The notes under the pieces are model-generated. The model was not told the DNA's origin. It saw only the letters and a list, made by a program, of their open reading frames with translations, and did no database searches. The position numbers were made by a program, and so were the translations under genes. Source: Corynebacterium atypicum (GTDB lineage: Bacteria; Actinomycetota; Actinomycetes; Mycobacteriales; Mycobacteriaceae). Taken from it: DNA of 64,000 bases. The stretch is from contig NZ_CP008944.1 of NCBI RefSeq assembly GCF_000732945.1, positions 1,665,784 to 1,729,783 on the forward strand, in the 5' to 3' direction. The stretch's first letter is position 1. Every line of letters starts with the position of its first letter. Below, in pieces: positions 1 to 8,828 of this stretch.

Positions 1-326
1 GCCACGATGCCGGTATCTTCGCCGACTAGGGCCAGGCCGATCAGCGCCGGGCCGCAGCGGGCGATCACACGCGCCTGGTCGGTTTCCGGTGCCGCCGCAT
101 CCCGGCCCACGGTCATCGCCTGCACCGCGCGGGCGAGCCCGACGAGCTGGCCACCGCGCGCGGCAAACTCACCGGACTGGAAGGCCAGCGCGGCGTCGGA
201 AATGTGAAGTAGCGCGCTGGACTCGTACTCCGGCAAGCGCGAGTCCAAGGCGCGCAGCACCCCGGGACGAGCGCCCGAGGCCGGGCGTACGGGCTGGTGA
301 TACGCGCGGGAAGAGTGCCGTGCCAT
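1..326 (-). CDS. hypothetical protein, 3' part outside window
   Basis: Only the first 108 residues lie here; the gene runs off the left edge on the minus strand with no stop. The ATG is preceded by AAAAGGA at good spacing, which fixes the start. The protein opens with a basic, Pro/Arg-rich stretch (MARHSSRAYHQPVRP), followed by LRALDSRLPEYESS and Ala/Gly-rich helical sequence. No signal peptide, membrane segment or catalytic motif is visible in this part. It lies downstream of thrC and the 47-residue gene on the same strand, about 120 bases away, so it may have its own promoter. I do not recognise the family. Confidence 0.75.
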   Translation of the reverse strand, partial: MARHSSRAYHQPVRPASGARPGVLRALDSRLPEYESSALLHISDAALAFQSGEFAARGGQLVGLARAVQAMTVGRDAAAPETDQARVIARCGPALIGLALVGEDTGIV

Positions 327-444
327 CGCATCCTTTTACTGTTCTCGTACTACGGTGGTTAATCCTCGGCGCACCCCGGAAAACTCCCGGGGCACACGGC
401 GCCGACGCCTTAAGCGGCGTGCGGCGTGACAGGTTTCAAAAGGC

Positions 445-588
445 CTAGTTCGGCTTGTCCTTTTCGGCCTCGGGCTCGGCCTCATCGTCCTGGTGGACCT
501 GGTGCGCCTGAGCCGCAAGTTGATCGGCAAACCGCTCGGGATCGAACTCGGTGAAGTACTCCGGCCCGGCAAATCGTTCCTGGGGCAC
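445..588 (-). CDS. small acidic hypothetical protein downstream of thrC
   Basis: A 47-residue protein starting at GTG, with AAGGAAA at proper spacing upstream. It starts VPQERFAGPEYFTEFDPERF and ends in an acidic/lysine tail (DDEAEPEAEKDKPN). It lies 46 bases downstream of the thrC stop in a different frame, separated by a perfect hairpin, so it is probably the second gene of the thrC transcript. No membrane segment or cysteine is present. The ribosome binding site and protein-like composition argue that it is real, but I know no function. A longer upstream extension of the same frame overlaps thrC and lacks support. Confidence 0.6.
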   Translation of the reverse strand: MPQERFAGPEYFTEFDPERFADQLAAQAHQVHQDDEAEPEAEKDKPN

Positions 589-618
589 AGTTTTCCTTTC
601 CCGTAAAACCTCTGGTGG

Positions 619-637
619 TGAGCGCAGCCTGCGCTCA
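619..637 (-). terminator. hairpin at the thrC stop codon
   Basis: Perfect inverted repeat TGAGCGCA-GCC-TGCGCTCA; one arm includes the TGA stop of thrC. There is no T-tract, so it is not a classical intrinsic terminator. It could be an actinobacterial I-shaped terminator, a processing site or a 3' stabiliser separating thrC from the small downstream gene. Confidence 0.4.
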
Positions 638-2089
638 GCGACTAAACGCGCCGGAGCCGCCCGCCACGCTGTCTGCGATGAAGTCCTTGACCACCTGGGC
701 GTCATTGGGCAGCTCGGTGACGTGCCGCCCGGCGTCCATGATGTGCGCAAAACGCTGCGGCACATCCGGATTCTCGCCCGTGGCCTCGAAGATCGTCTCC
801 TGGAACTTCACCGGCAAGGCAGTCTCCAGGCAGACGATCGGGCTTGAGACTTCGCTCTCCAGCTGACGGGCGACGTGCACGCCATCGGCGGTGTGGGGGT
901 CGAGCATGACGCCGTTGTTGCGCCAGCAAGCCCCGATCGCAGCCACCCGGTCAGCGTGAGTGGAACGCCCTGAGCTAAACCCAAACTCCTCGTGCGCGCG
1001 CCGCAGATCGTCGGCGCCCAAGGTAAACCCGCCCTGGTGGACCTTCGTTCCGAAGAGCTCACGGGTCTTATCAGCATCACGGCCCAGAAGATCGAAGACG
1101 AAGCGCTCGAAGTTCGACGCCCGAGAAATGTCCATCGAAGGACTCGACGTCGCCTGCGTTTGCACGCTCGAGCGCGGCCGATAGGTGCCCGTACGGAAAA
1201 ATTCGTCGAGGACGTCGTTCTCGTTGGTCGCCACGATCAGCGTGTCGATGGGAAGGCCCATCTGCCGGGCGATGTGGCCGGCGCAGATATCGCCAAAGTT
1301 CCCGGTGGGCACGCTAAAGCTCACTTGCTTCGCTTCGGTGCGGGCGGTGACCTTCAGCCAGCAAGAGAAATAGTAGACAACCTGGGCCAAAAGCCGGGCC
1401 CAGTTAATCGAGTTGACCGCCCCGATGTGGTAGCGCGCTTTGAAATCCGCGTCCGCGGAGACGGCCTTGACTACGTCCTGGCAGTCGTCGAAGACCCCGT
1501 CGAGGGCCACGTTGAAGATGTTCGGGTCGTCGAGACCAAACATTTGAGCCTGCTGGAACGGGGTCATCCGCCCGGCCGGGGTCAGCATGAACACGCGGAT
1601 GCCTCGGCGACCCCGCATGGCGTACTCAGCGGAGGAACCGGTATCGCCCGAGGTCGCGCCCAGAATATTCAGCTCCGCGCCGCGCCGGGCAAGCTCGTAC
1701 TCGAAGAGCTCGCCCAGAAGCTGCATCGCCATGTCTTTGAAGGCGGCGGTGGGGCCTTGGGAGAGGTGCCCGATGAACAACCCGCCGTTAAGCTCGGTCA
1801 CCGGCACGATCTCCGGGTCGTCGAAAACCGGCTCGCGGTAGGCCCGGCGGGCGATCGCGCGCAGCTCATCCTCCGGTATATCGGGGACGTAGAGCCGCAA
1901 TATCTCCGCGGCTAAATCCGCGTATCCGCCCGAGTTCAGCACCTCCCGGAAGGCCTCGAGCTGCTCGGAATCCACCTGGGGGTACCGGGACGGAAGGTAG
2001 AGGCCGCCATCGGGGGCTAGCCCACCGAGGAGGATATCGGTAAAAGCCGCCGGGTTCTGTGCGCTATCGCGAGTAGAGATGTAGTCCAC
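635..2089 (-). CDS. thrC: threonine synthase
   Basis: Threonine synthase converts O-phospho-L-homoserine to L-threonine with pyridoxal phosphate, the last step of threonine synthesis in the cytoplasm. At 484 residues it fits the long (E. coli/Corynebacterium) class. Visible features are the N-terminal VDYISTRD and DILLGGLAPDGGLYLP signature, the PLP-lysine motif AAFKDMAMQ near residue 110, and the ATSGDTGSSA phosphate/substrate loop. The open frame extends 21 codons upstream, but I choose the GTG at 2089 because family members begin with this sequence and a TACACT -10 element lies 8 bases upstream, as in a leaderless mRNA. It stands apart from hom-thrB and is followed by a 47-codon gene. Confidence 0.97.
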   Translation of the reverse strand: MDYISTRDSAQNPAAFTDILLGGLAPDGGLYLPSRYPQVDSEQLEAFREVLNSGGYADLAAEILRLYVPDIPEDELRAIARRAYREPVFDDPEIVPVTELNGGLFIGHLSQGPTAAFKDMAMQLLGELFEYELARRGAELNILGATSGDTGSSAEYAMRGRRGIRVFMLTPAGRMTPFQQAQMFGLDDPNIFNVALDGVFDDCQDVVKAVSADADFKARYHIGAVNSINWARLLAQVVYYFSCWLKVTARTEAKQVSFSVPTGNFGDICAGHIARQMGLPIDTLIVATNENDVLDEFFRTGTYRPRSSVQTQATSSPSMDISRASNFERFVFDLLGRDADKTRELFGTKVHQGGFTLGADDLRRAHEEFGFSSGRSTHADRVAAIGACWRNNGVMLDPHTADGVHVARQLESEVSSPIVCLETALPVKFQETIFEATGENPDVPQRFAHIMDAGRHVTELPNDAQVVKDFIADSVAGGSGAFSR

Positions 2090-2097
2090 GCCGCCTA

Positions 2098-2103
2098 AGT
2101 GTA
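2098..2103 (-). promoter_or_regulatory. -10 element for thrC, leaderless type
   Basis: TACACT on the minus strand ends 8 bases before the GTG start of thrC, leaving no room for a ribosome binding site. No good -35 is visible. Confidence 0.4.
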
Positions 2104-2374
2104 GTGGGTGGCCGCGGCGTTTTTGAGCCGGCTGAGCACCGGTAGATTCCACCGTTAATATGCAGAGTAATCTTCGACTCCTGGCCTACTTTTTGCGCCT
2201 AGAGCCCAGAATCGACAAAGCTCAAGTACAGCGGGCCCCTATCTGGGCCACCTATATTTTCAACTCGGCACACATGAGTGAGCCGCCATACGTCCACCAG
2301 GCTCGTTGCCAGCCGCCACAAAGCCTGCGGTCCATTTCTTCAGCGCGAACTGACAGGTCTAAGGTGGGCCTACT

Positions 2375-3709
2375 GTGACTGCCCATGAGAAGCGCGCCGC
2401 CGCCAAAAAACGCCCCACAAAGGATCCCCGGGAACAGATCACCGCTCGTGCCCTCATCGTCTGGTCCGCGGCAGTAGCCGTCTACGTGGCGGCTATCACC
2501 AGCCGCACCTCCTTCGGCGTAGCCGGCGTTGCCGCCATGGACCGCTTCCAGGTCGACGCCTCGCGCATCGCCGCCTTCACCGCCGTCCAGGTGGGCACCT
2601 ACGCCATAGCACAGATTCCCGCGGGCCTGTTGATCGATCGCTTCGGCCCCCGCCGGCTCCTCGTCGCCGGCGCCTTGGTCATGGGCACCGGTCAGGTCAT
2701 CCTAGGGCTGACCACTAACTACGCAGTGGCCATCGGCGCGCGCGTGCTCATCGGCGCCGGGGACGCGATGGCCTTCCTGTCCGTGATGCGACTGTTGCCC
2801 TATTGGTTCCCACTGCGTCACGCACCCGTGTTCGCACAAGTTTCCGCCGGCCTCGGCCAGCTCGGCCAGTTCATCTCGGCGGTGCCGTTCTTAGCGCTTC
2901 TCGGGGCGCGCGGCTGGGTAGTCTCCTTCGTCAGCCTGGGCACCGCGATGCTCGTGGTGGCCGGCGCCGCCGCGGTAGCGATCTCCGATACGCCCGACCC
3001 GGTGGCCGCCGCCGAAGCGCGCCGCATGGGCCCGAAGACGACGCTGAAGCATCGCCTCAAAGCGGTGCTCAGCCACCCCGTCGGCTGGCAAGCCTTCTTC
3101 ATCCACTTCGCCTCGCTGGTGCCGCAGGCGATCTTCACCCTGCTGTGGGGTGTGCCGTTGATGACTCAGGCAATGGGCTTAAGCGACGCCCAGGCCGGCG
3201 CCGCTCTCACCGTCAACACCCTGGCGGTGATCGCGGCCAGCCCACTGTTCGGCGTCATCTCCTCGCGGCTGGGTACCCAAAGGGACTTCGTCGTCATCGC
3301 GATCGTCGTGATCAACATCGCCTCCTGGCTCGTGTTCTTCGGCTCGGAGTCGCCGCGCGGTTTCGCCGCGGCCGTGCTGATCAACCTGATGCTCGGCACG
3401 TGCACGCCGGTATCTAACTTCGGCTTTGACTACGTCCGCGAGCGGATGCCGCGCGAGAACGTGGCGACCGGCACCGGCGTGGGCAACATGGGCGGCTTCA
3501 CCGCCGCGATGATCGCCGCGCAGCTCATGGGGTTTGTGCTCGCGCACTCAGCGGCGGCACCAGGGGCGTTGGAGTGGCAGGATTTCCGCGCAAGCTGGCT
3601 CGTTCTGGTGGCCATCATGGCAATCGGCCTGGTCGCCGTCGCGGCCAGCGGTCTAGCGATGCGCCGGCATGCCCGCGCACAAGCAGGCGGGAGCCAACCA
3701 CGCAAGTAG
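2375..3709 (+). CDS. MFS permease, 12 transmembrane segments
   Basis: A 444-residue major facilitator superfamily transporter. It has a basic cytoplasmic N-terminus of about 25 residues, then roughly twelve hydrophobic segments with a central hydrophilic loop around residues 215-230. The loop after TM2 carries the MFS signature A (GLLIDRFGPRRLLV). The start is GTG at 2375; a TAAGGT box nine bases upstream could be a leaderless -10 or, read as AAGGTGG, a ribosome binding site. It is divergent from thrC. The substrate cannot be read from sequence; the order of conserved loops fits metabolite or nitrate/nitrite-type MFS carriers as well as drug exporters, so I leave it generic. Confidence 0.9.
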   Translation: MTAHEKRAAAKKRPTKDPREQITARALIVWSAAVAVYVAAITSRTSFGVAGVAAMDRFQVDASRIAAFTAVQVGTYAIAQIPAGLLIDRFGPRRLLVAGALVMGTGQVILGLTTNYAVAIGARVLIGAGDAMAFLSVMRLLPYWFPLRHAPVFAQVSAGLGQLGQFISAVPFLALLGARGWVVSFVSLGTAMLVVAGAAAVAISDTPDPVAAAEARRMGPKTTLKHRLKAVLSHPVGWQAFFIHFASLVPQAIFTLLWGVPLMTQAMGLSDAQAGAALTVNTLAVIAASPLFGVISSRLGTQRDFVVIAIVVINIASWLVFFGSESPRGFAAAVLINLMLGTCTPVSNFGFDYVRERMPRENVATGTGVGNMGGFTAAMIAAQLMGFVLAHSAAAPGALEWQDFRASWLVLVAIMAIGLVAVAASGLAMRRHARAQAGGSQPRK

Positions 3710-3741
3710 TCGCGCACGGGATTATCGACGCCCCGCAGCAC

Positions 3742-4086
3742 CTAGCTGGAGCGCGGAGGCGCCTCGCGGCCGGTGAGGATGTCGATCACGCTACGCACGG
3801 CGGCCTCGCCGACGCCACCCACGATGGGCTCCCAGTTGCCGCGCCGGGGCTGCCTCTCTGTGGCCTCGTCGGCGTCCACCACACGCGGACCCGATCCGTC
3901 CCGGCTCCGGCGGGGCCCGCCCGGGCCCGGCTGCGGGTCTGCGGCGGACAAGGAGATACTGCGGGCCTCCGCATCGACGAAGACGCGCGTATCTGCGGCC
4001 GCACCTGCGGTGCGGGCCGCCGCGACCAGGGCTTCGAGGTCCGTTAGCGTCGCGGAATCGGCGTCAATGCTCAAATGCAGGCTCAT
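3742..4086 (-). CDS. hypothetical protein
   Basis: 114 residues. The N-terminal part (MSLHLSIDADSATLTDLEAL) looks like an alternating strand/helix fold, followed by DTRVFVDAEARSISLSAAD. The middle (about 55-85) is a low-complexity Pro/Gly/Arg stretch, and the C-terminus (EPIVGGVGEAAVRSVIDILTG) is helical. No signal peptide or catalytic motif. Start chosen at ATG 4086 because a TAGAGT box sits exactly 7 bases upstream, a leaderless arrangement; an ATG three codons earlier lies too close to that box. It is convergent with the MFS gene and 54 bases downstream of the glnE stop on the same strand, so it could be cotranscribed. Function unknown. Confidence 0.65.
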   Translation of the reverse strand: MSLHLSIDADSATLTDLEALVAAARTAGAAADTRVFVDAEARSISLSAADPQPGPGGPRRSRDGSGPRVVDADEATERQPRRGNWEPIVGGVGEAAVRSVIDILTGREAPPRSS

Positions 4087-4093
4087 GCGACCC

Positions 4094-4099
4094 ACTCTA
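4094..4099 (-). promoter_or_regulatory. -10 element, leaderless type
   Basis: TAGAGT on the minus strand, 7 bases before the ATG at 4086; no Shine-Dalgarno sequence fits between them. Confidence 0.4.
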
Positions 4100-4140
4100 G
4101 CGGCCCGGGCCGACCGGCCGGGGGATTACCTTTGCGGCGG

Positions 4141-7100
4141 TTAGGGCTCAAGGGTGGACTCGCCCCAGAAGACGCGGTCGACCACCCGGCGCGCTCGCCG
4201 GGTGCGGCGCAGGTAGTCCTCTAAAAACTCCTGGTAATCCGCCGGGGCCCAGCCGGCCGCCGCGGCCACGTTCACCAGCTGCGGGCCTGGCTGCGGGAGC
4301 TGGTCGACGCGCTTGCCCTTGGCTAGGACGAGCGCGTTGCGCGCGTGCGTGGCCGCGAGCCAGGCGTCGCGAAGCACCTCGGCGTCGCCGGAATCGAGGA
4401 TGCTCTCCTCGGCGAGTACCTCGAGCGCCTCGAGGGTCGAGGTGTTGTGTAGCCGCTCGCACTCGTGCGCGTGCTCGAGGATCAGCAGCTGCACCGTCCA
4501 CTCGACGTCGGTCAGTCCGCCGCGCCCCAGCTTGGTGTGCGTATTTCGATCGGCGCCGCGGGGCAGGCGTTCGGTGTCAATCCGCGCTTTCATCCGGCGG
4601 ACCTCGCGCAGCGTGGCTTCGGTAACACCGCCCGGGGGGTAGCGCACTGGATCGATGGCGGCGAGGAATTCTTCGGCCACCTCCGGGTCGCCGCCCACCG
4701 GGGCGGCCCGCAGCAGCGCCACCGTCTCCCACACTTCGCCCCATTGGCGGTAGTAGCGCCGGTAGCTTTCTACGGTGCGCACGGTGGGGCCACTGCGGCC
4801 CTCCGGGCGCAAGCCCAGGTCTACTTCCAGCGGCGGGTCCTGGGAGGGTTTTGCTAGACGTGCGCGCATCGAGTCGCAGACCTTGATCGCCCAGGACACT
4901 GCGTCCGCATCGGTTACCCCTGCCGCCGGCTGCGCGACGAACAAAACGTCAGCATCGGAGCCATATCCCAGTTCCGCGCCGCCCAAGCGGCCCATGCTGA
5001 TCACCGCTATGCGCGCGGGCGGCCGATCGAGGTTTTCTTCGCTCAGCCAAAAGCGCACCTCGGCGCGGATAGCGGCGTCCAGTACCGCCTCCCAGACCGC
5101 CGAAAGCGCCCGACACACCTCCGGCACCGTCATCAGTCCGAGCAGGTCCGCGGAGGTGATGCGGGCGAGTTCGGTGCGCCTGAGCGACCGGGCCACGGCG
5201 ATCGCCCGGTCTGGGTCGTCGTGGCGCTTCGTGGCCGTCACCAATGAGCGAGCCACCACCTGGGAGGAAGTGTCGAGTAACTTCGGCCCGGTGGCTGAAT
5301 CGCCGAGCATCCGCACAAAATCGGGGTTGGCGATGATTAACTGCGCAGTAAAAACCGAGGTGCCCAGGATGTGCATGAGCCGCTGACCGACCACCCCTTC
5401 ATCGCGCAACAGCCGCAAAAACCAGCGCAGGTGGTAGGCGGCCTCGGAGAGCTTGCGGTAGTTCAACAGGCCCAAGTCCGGGTCCGCGGTATCCCCCAGC
5501 CAATCCATCAGCGTGGGCAGGAGCAGCGCCTGAATCTTCGCCTTACGGGTGCTGCCCGCGGCCAGCGCCTGGAGGTGCTCGAATGCCCTACTGGGATGCC
5601 GGTAACCGAGTGCCCCCAGCTGGAGCTTGGCGGCCTGTGGGCTCAGCTTCAGCGCATCCACGCTCATCGCGGCCACGCTCTGCAACAGCGGCCGGTAGAA
5701 CAGCTTCGAATGCAGCTGGTGCACGTGCCGGCGCACCCGTTTGAGCTCAACTTGCAGCTTGTCCGTCGAGCTGCCTGCGGCGTCCGGGGAGAAGCCCGCG
5801 GTCCGGGCCAGCCACTGCCAGGCATGGCTGTCTTCCGCAGCGGGAAGGCTGTGCGTCCGCTTGAGGCGGTGCAGCTGAAGGCGATGTTCAAGCGTGCGCA
5901 GAAACGCGTACGCGGAGATCAGGGAAAAACCGTCGTCGCGGCCCACGTAGCCGCCAGCGATGAGCGCCTTGAGCGCAGCCACCGTGTCCGTTTCACGCAG
6001 GCTTTCATCCGAGCGGCCGTGGACCATCTGCAGCAGCTGGATGGCAAATTCGACGTCGCGCAGGCCCCCGCGACCCAGCTTCAGTTCCCGGTCCTTCAGC
6101 TCCGCGGGCACCGATTCCACCACCCGCGCGCGCATCGCCTGCACGTCACCGACAAACTCCTCGCGCTGGCTGGCCTGCCAGACCATCGGGGTGATCTGGT
6201 CGAGGTAGTCCCGCCCCAGTGGCAGGTATCCCGTTTGGGCTCTAGCCTTCAGCAGCGCCTGGAACTCCCAGGTCTGTGCCCACCGCCGGTAATAGGTGAC
6301 GTGCGAGGCCACCGTGCGCACCAGGGCCCCGGAGCGGCCTTCCGGGCGCAGGTTCGCGTCTACGTCGAAAAAGCACTTCGTCCCGATGCGCGCGAATTCC
6401 CCGGCCAGCCGGGTCAGCTTCGGGCTCGCTTCGCTGCCGACGAAGACGACGTCGACGTCGGAAATGTAGTTCAGCTCGCGGGCCCCGCACTTGCCCAATG
6501 CCATCACGGCGAGCTGCCCGTCAAGCGGCGCATTCTTGTACACCTCGGCGACCCCGACGGCAAGCGCCGCGGTGAGCGCGGCGTCGGCAAGCTGGGTGAG
6601 AAGCTCCACCACCTCTTCGTAGGCCAGCGGCTCCCCGCCCGGGTGACGCTTGGTGCTCGGATATGTCCCGGCGAGATCGAAGGCCGCGATCCGCACCAGG
6701 AGCCCGCGGTAGGCTTCCTTGAGCCGTCGCACCGCCTCCGGCCCGGTCACCTGCGCGCGGTAGGTTCCCGCGCGGTCTGCCTGCGCGCACGCCGGATCGG
6801 CGGGCTCGGGCGGTACCGCGAACTCAGCCGGCGTCGCCTCGACGGCACCGAGCAGCACCTGCATCATCTCAGCCTGCGTGGGCAGCTCACAAAGCAGCTC
6901 CTTCCACTGCGCAGCGTGGGCGACCACGTAGTCTCCCAGCGCCGCCGAGCCACCCAGCAGCGCGAAAAACCGGACGCGCAGTTCGGTCGACTGCTGCAAC
7001 GCGTCCCGGAGCCGGCGGGCTGCCGCGCACTGCGCTGCGTCCTGGCCTGCGCTTTCGCCTTCTCCCGCGGCCTCCGATTCCTGCTCGGCCGAAGCTGCGA

Positions 7101-7281
7101 CCAACCGCACCGCGGTGTTGAGCGCGAGGTCGGCGTCGCCGCAGCCGGCCAGCGCCCACAGCACGTCGGTGCTGGACGGGGTGTCCCAGCCCAGCCAGCT
7201 CAGATCATCGCTGGCGCGCGGGCCGGTCAGCCCCAGCACCGCGGGAGTGGGGACGTCGGAGGCAAAGGTGTGCGGGGTCAT
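4141..7281 (-). CDS. glnE: glutamine synthetase adenylyltransferase/adenylyl-removing enzyme
   Basis: A 1046-residue bifunctional enzyme that attaches and removes AMP on the regulatory tyrosine of glutamine synthetase I in response to PII and glutamine. The two nucleotidyltransferase domains are obvious: the N-terminal (deadenylylating) one has ELNYISDVDVVFVG near residue 270, the C-terminal (adenylylating) one has LGGAELGYGSDADVLFV near 775. Each is followed by the helical GlnD-like region with KLGRGGLRDVEF and KLGRGGLTDVEW. Length is normal for actinobacteria. It lies 55 bases downstream of glnA2 on the same strand, the usual actinobacterial pairing. The N-terminal 100 residues hold an Ala/Glu-rich insert (about 65-85). 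Confidence 0.97.
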   Translation of the reverse strand: MTPHTFASDVPTPAVLGLTGPRASDDLSWLGWDTPSSTDVLWALAGCGDADLALNTAVRLVAASAEQESEAAGEGESAGQDAAQCAAARRLRDALQQSTELRVRFFALLGGSAALGDYVVAHAAQWKELLCELPTQAEMMQVLLGAVEATPAEFAVPPEPADPACAQADRAGTYRAQVTGPEAVRRLKEAYRGLLVRIAAFDLAGTYPSTKRHPGGEPLAYEEVVELLTQLADAALTAALAVGVAEVYKNAPLDGQLAVMALGKCGARELNYISDVDVVFVGSEASPKLTRLAGEFARIGTKCFFDVDANLRPEGRSGALVRTVASHVTYYRRWAQTWEFQALLKARAQTGYLPLGRDYLDQITPMVWQASQREEFVGDVQAMRARVVESVPAELKDRELKLGRGGLRDVEFAIQLLQMVHGRSDESLRETDTVAALKALIAGGYVGRDDGFSLISAYAFLRTLEHRLQLHRLKRTHSLPAAEDSHAWQWLARTAGFSPDAAGSSTDKLQVELKRVRRHVHQLHSKLFYRPLLQSVAAMSVDALKLSPQAAKLQLGALGYRHPSRAFEHLQALAAGSTRKAKIQALLLPTLMDWLGDTADPDLGLLNYRKLSEAAYHLRWFLRLLRDEGVVGQRLMHILGTSVFTAQLIIANPDFVRMLGDSATGPKLLDTSSQVVARSLVTATKRHDDPDRAIAVARSLRRTELARITSADLLGLMTVPEVCRALSAVWEAVLDAAIRAEVRFWLSEENLDRPPARIAVISMGRLGGAELGYGSDADVLFVAQPAAGVTDADAVSWAIKVCDSMRARLAKPSQDPPLEVDLGLRPEGRSGPTVRTVESYRRYYRQWGEVWETVALLRAAPVGGDPEVAEEFLAAIDPVRYPPGGVTEATLREVRRMKARIDTERLPRGADRNTHTKLGRGGLTDVEWTVQLLILEHAHECERLHNTSTLEALEVLAEESILDSGDAEVLRDAWLAATHARNALVLAKGKRVDQLPQPGPQLVNVAAAAGWAPADYQEFLEDYLRRTRRARRVVDRVFWGESTLEP

Positions 7282-7336
7282 GGGAAAAGCACTCGTCTTT
7301 CTTCAGTTCGTGCACAGGCCGGTGCAGCCTCGGGTA

Positions 7337-8680
7337 CTAGTAGTCCAGGAGGGACTCCAGCTCCCACGAGGTGATCTGCTCTTGGTAGCTATGCCACTCT
7401 TTCCACTTTGCCCGCAAGAAGTATTCATAGACGTGCTCGCCGAGGATCTCTGCCATCAACTCAGACGACTCGAATTTGCGCAGCGCGTGATCCAAGGACC
7501 GCGGCAGGTCGATGTAGCCCATCGCGCGGCGTTCCCGGCGAGTCAAAAGAGAGATGTTGTCCTCGGCCGGATCCTCCAGCTCGTAGCCCTCACGGATGCC
7601 TTTAAGCCCTGCGCCCAACAACACAGCGTAGGAAAGGTAGGGATTGCAACCGGAGTCGACGCTGCGGACCTCGACACGCCGCGATTCCTCCTTGTTCAGC
7701 CGGTAGGTAGGTACCCGCACCAGCGCCGAGCGATTGGACACTCCCCAGGTCGCGGCCGTGGGCGCCTCGTTGCCAAACATGATGCGTTTGTAGGAATTCA
7801 CCCATTGGTTAGTCACCGCCGTGATCTCCGAGGCGTGCCGCAGGATCCCGGCGATGAACTGCTTCGCGGTGACGGAAAGCGAGAATTCGTCGTCGGGGTC
7901 ATGGAAGGCGTTGCGCTCGCCCTCAAACAACGACATGTGCGAGTGCATCGCCGAGCCCGCATAGTCCTGGAAGGGCTTGGGCATGAAGCTGGCCCGGACC
8001 CCGTTATCGAGCGCCACCTGCTTGATCACGTACCGGAAAGTCATGATGTTATCTGCCATGGTGAGCACATCGGCGTGCCGGAGGTCGATCTCCTGCTGCC
8101 CCGGGGCCGTCTCGTGGTGCGAGAACTCGGTAGCGATTCCCATCGCCTCCAGGGCGACCATGGCCTCGCGGCGAAAATTGGGCACCTCGTTGTGGCCTGC
8201 CTGATCGAAGTACCCGCCGTTATCGGTAGGCACGGGGGTAATCCCGTCGGCCGCCGGGTGCTTACTCAGCAAATAGAACTCGATCTCCGGAGAGACCACG
8301 CAGGAGAATCCGTCGGCGGCGGCGCTTTCCACCTGGCGCCGTAGCACCTGGCGGGGGTCAGACAGCGAGGGCTGCCCGTCGGGCATCGAAATGTCGCAGA
8401 ACATCCGCGCCGCCCGGATCTCACTTTGTTCCCGGTCAAACGGCATGAGCTGAAAGGTCGAGGGATCTGGCAGCAGAATCGTGTCCGCCTCGGACAGCCG
8501 GGCGAATCCTTCGACCGAGGAGCCATCGAATCCCGCCCCCTCCTCGAAGGCACCCTCGAGCTCCGAAGGCGACATCATCACGGATTTGAGGTAGCCCTGG
8601 ATATCTGTAAACCAGAGTCGAATGAACCGAACGTCGCGTTCCTCTACGGTGCGCAGGACGAATTCCTGTTGGCTATTCAT
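7337..8680 (-). CDS. glnA2: glutamine synthetase, GlnA2 type
   Basis: 447-residue class I glutamine synthetase (glutamate + NH3 + ATP to glutamine). Visible are the N-terminal IRLWFTDIQGYLKSV and GFDGSSVEGF motifs, the ATP-binding KPFQDYAGSAMHSHMSL near residue 215-230, and NRSALVRVP with RVEVRS in the C-terminal half. Around the position of the adenylylated tyrosine, the main enzyme (GlnA1) has NLYDLP-like sequence; here the region reads DNISLLTRRERRAMGYIDLP, so the target tyrosine appears absent. That is the expected GlnA2 pattern and suggests the enzyme is not controlled by the GlnE encoded next to it. Its physiological role in corynebacteria is poorly known; a distant polyamine-glutamylating role is a less likely alternative. 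Confidence 0.95.
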   Translation of the reverse strand: MNSQQEFVLRTVEERDVRFIRLWFTDIQGYLKSVMMSPSELEGAFEEGAGFDGSSVEGFARLSEADTILLPDPSTFQLMPFDREQSEIRAARMFCDISMPDGQPSLSDPRQVLRRQVESAAADGFSCVVSPEIEFYLLSKHPAADGITPVPTDNGGYFDQAGHNEVPNFRREAMVALEAMGIATEFSHHETAPGQQEIDLRHADVLTMADNIMTFRYVIKQVALDNGVRASFMPKPFQDYAGSAMHSHMSLFEGERNAFHDPDDEFSLSVTAKQFIAGILRHASEITAVTNQWVNSYKRIMFGNEAPTAATWGVSNRSALVRVPTYRLNKEESRRVEVRSVDSGCNPYLSYAVLLGAGLKGIREGYELEDPAEDNISLLTRRERRAMGYIDLPRSLDHALRKFESSELMAEILGEHVYEYFLRAKWKEWHSYQEQITSWELESLLDY

Positions 8681-8687
8681 GCCTTAC

Positions 8688-8693
8688 AGCCTA
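8688..8693 (-). promoter_or_regulatory. -10 element for glnA2
   Basis: TAGGCT on the minus strand, 7 bases before the ATG of glnA2. GTAAGG lies between, so either a leaderless start or a very short leader is possible. Confidence 0.35.
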
Positions 8694-8828
8694 CTGGCGC
8701 CCCGGCGCGGTGGATCCACCATTCACGCCCGCCAACACCCCATATAGAACACGTGTTCCCATTCGGTCGCGGGGGTGTGCTTGGCTGGTTCTTAACTACA
8801 GCACCAGCGAAAGCACAAAGGAGAACTC

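Noticed and set aside
5371..7374. 667-codon open frame on the plus strand across glnE
   Set aside because: Antisense shadow of glnE; composition (Gln/Arg/His-rich) and lack of a start signal argue against it.
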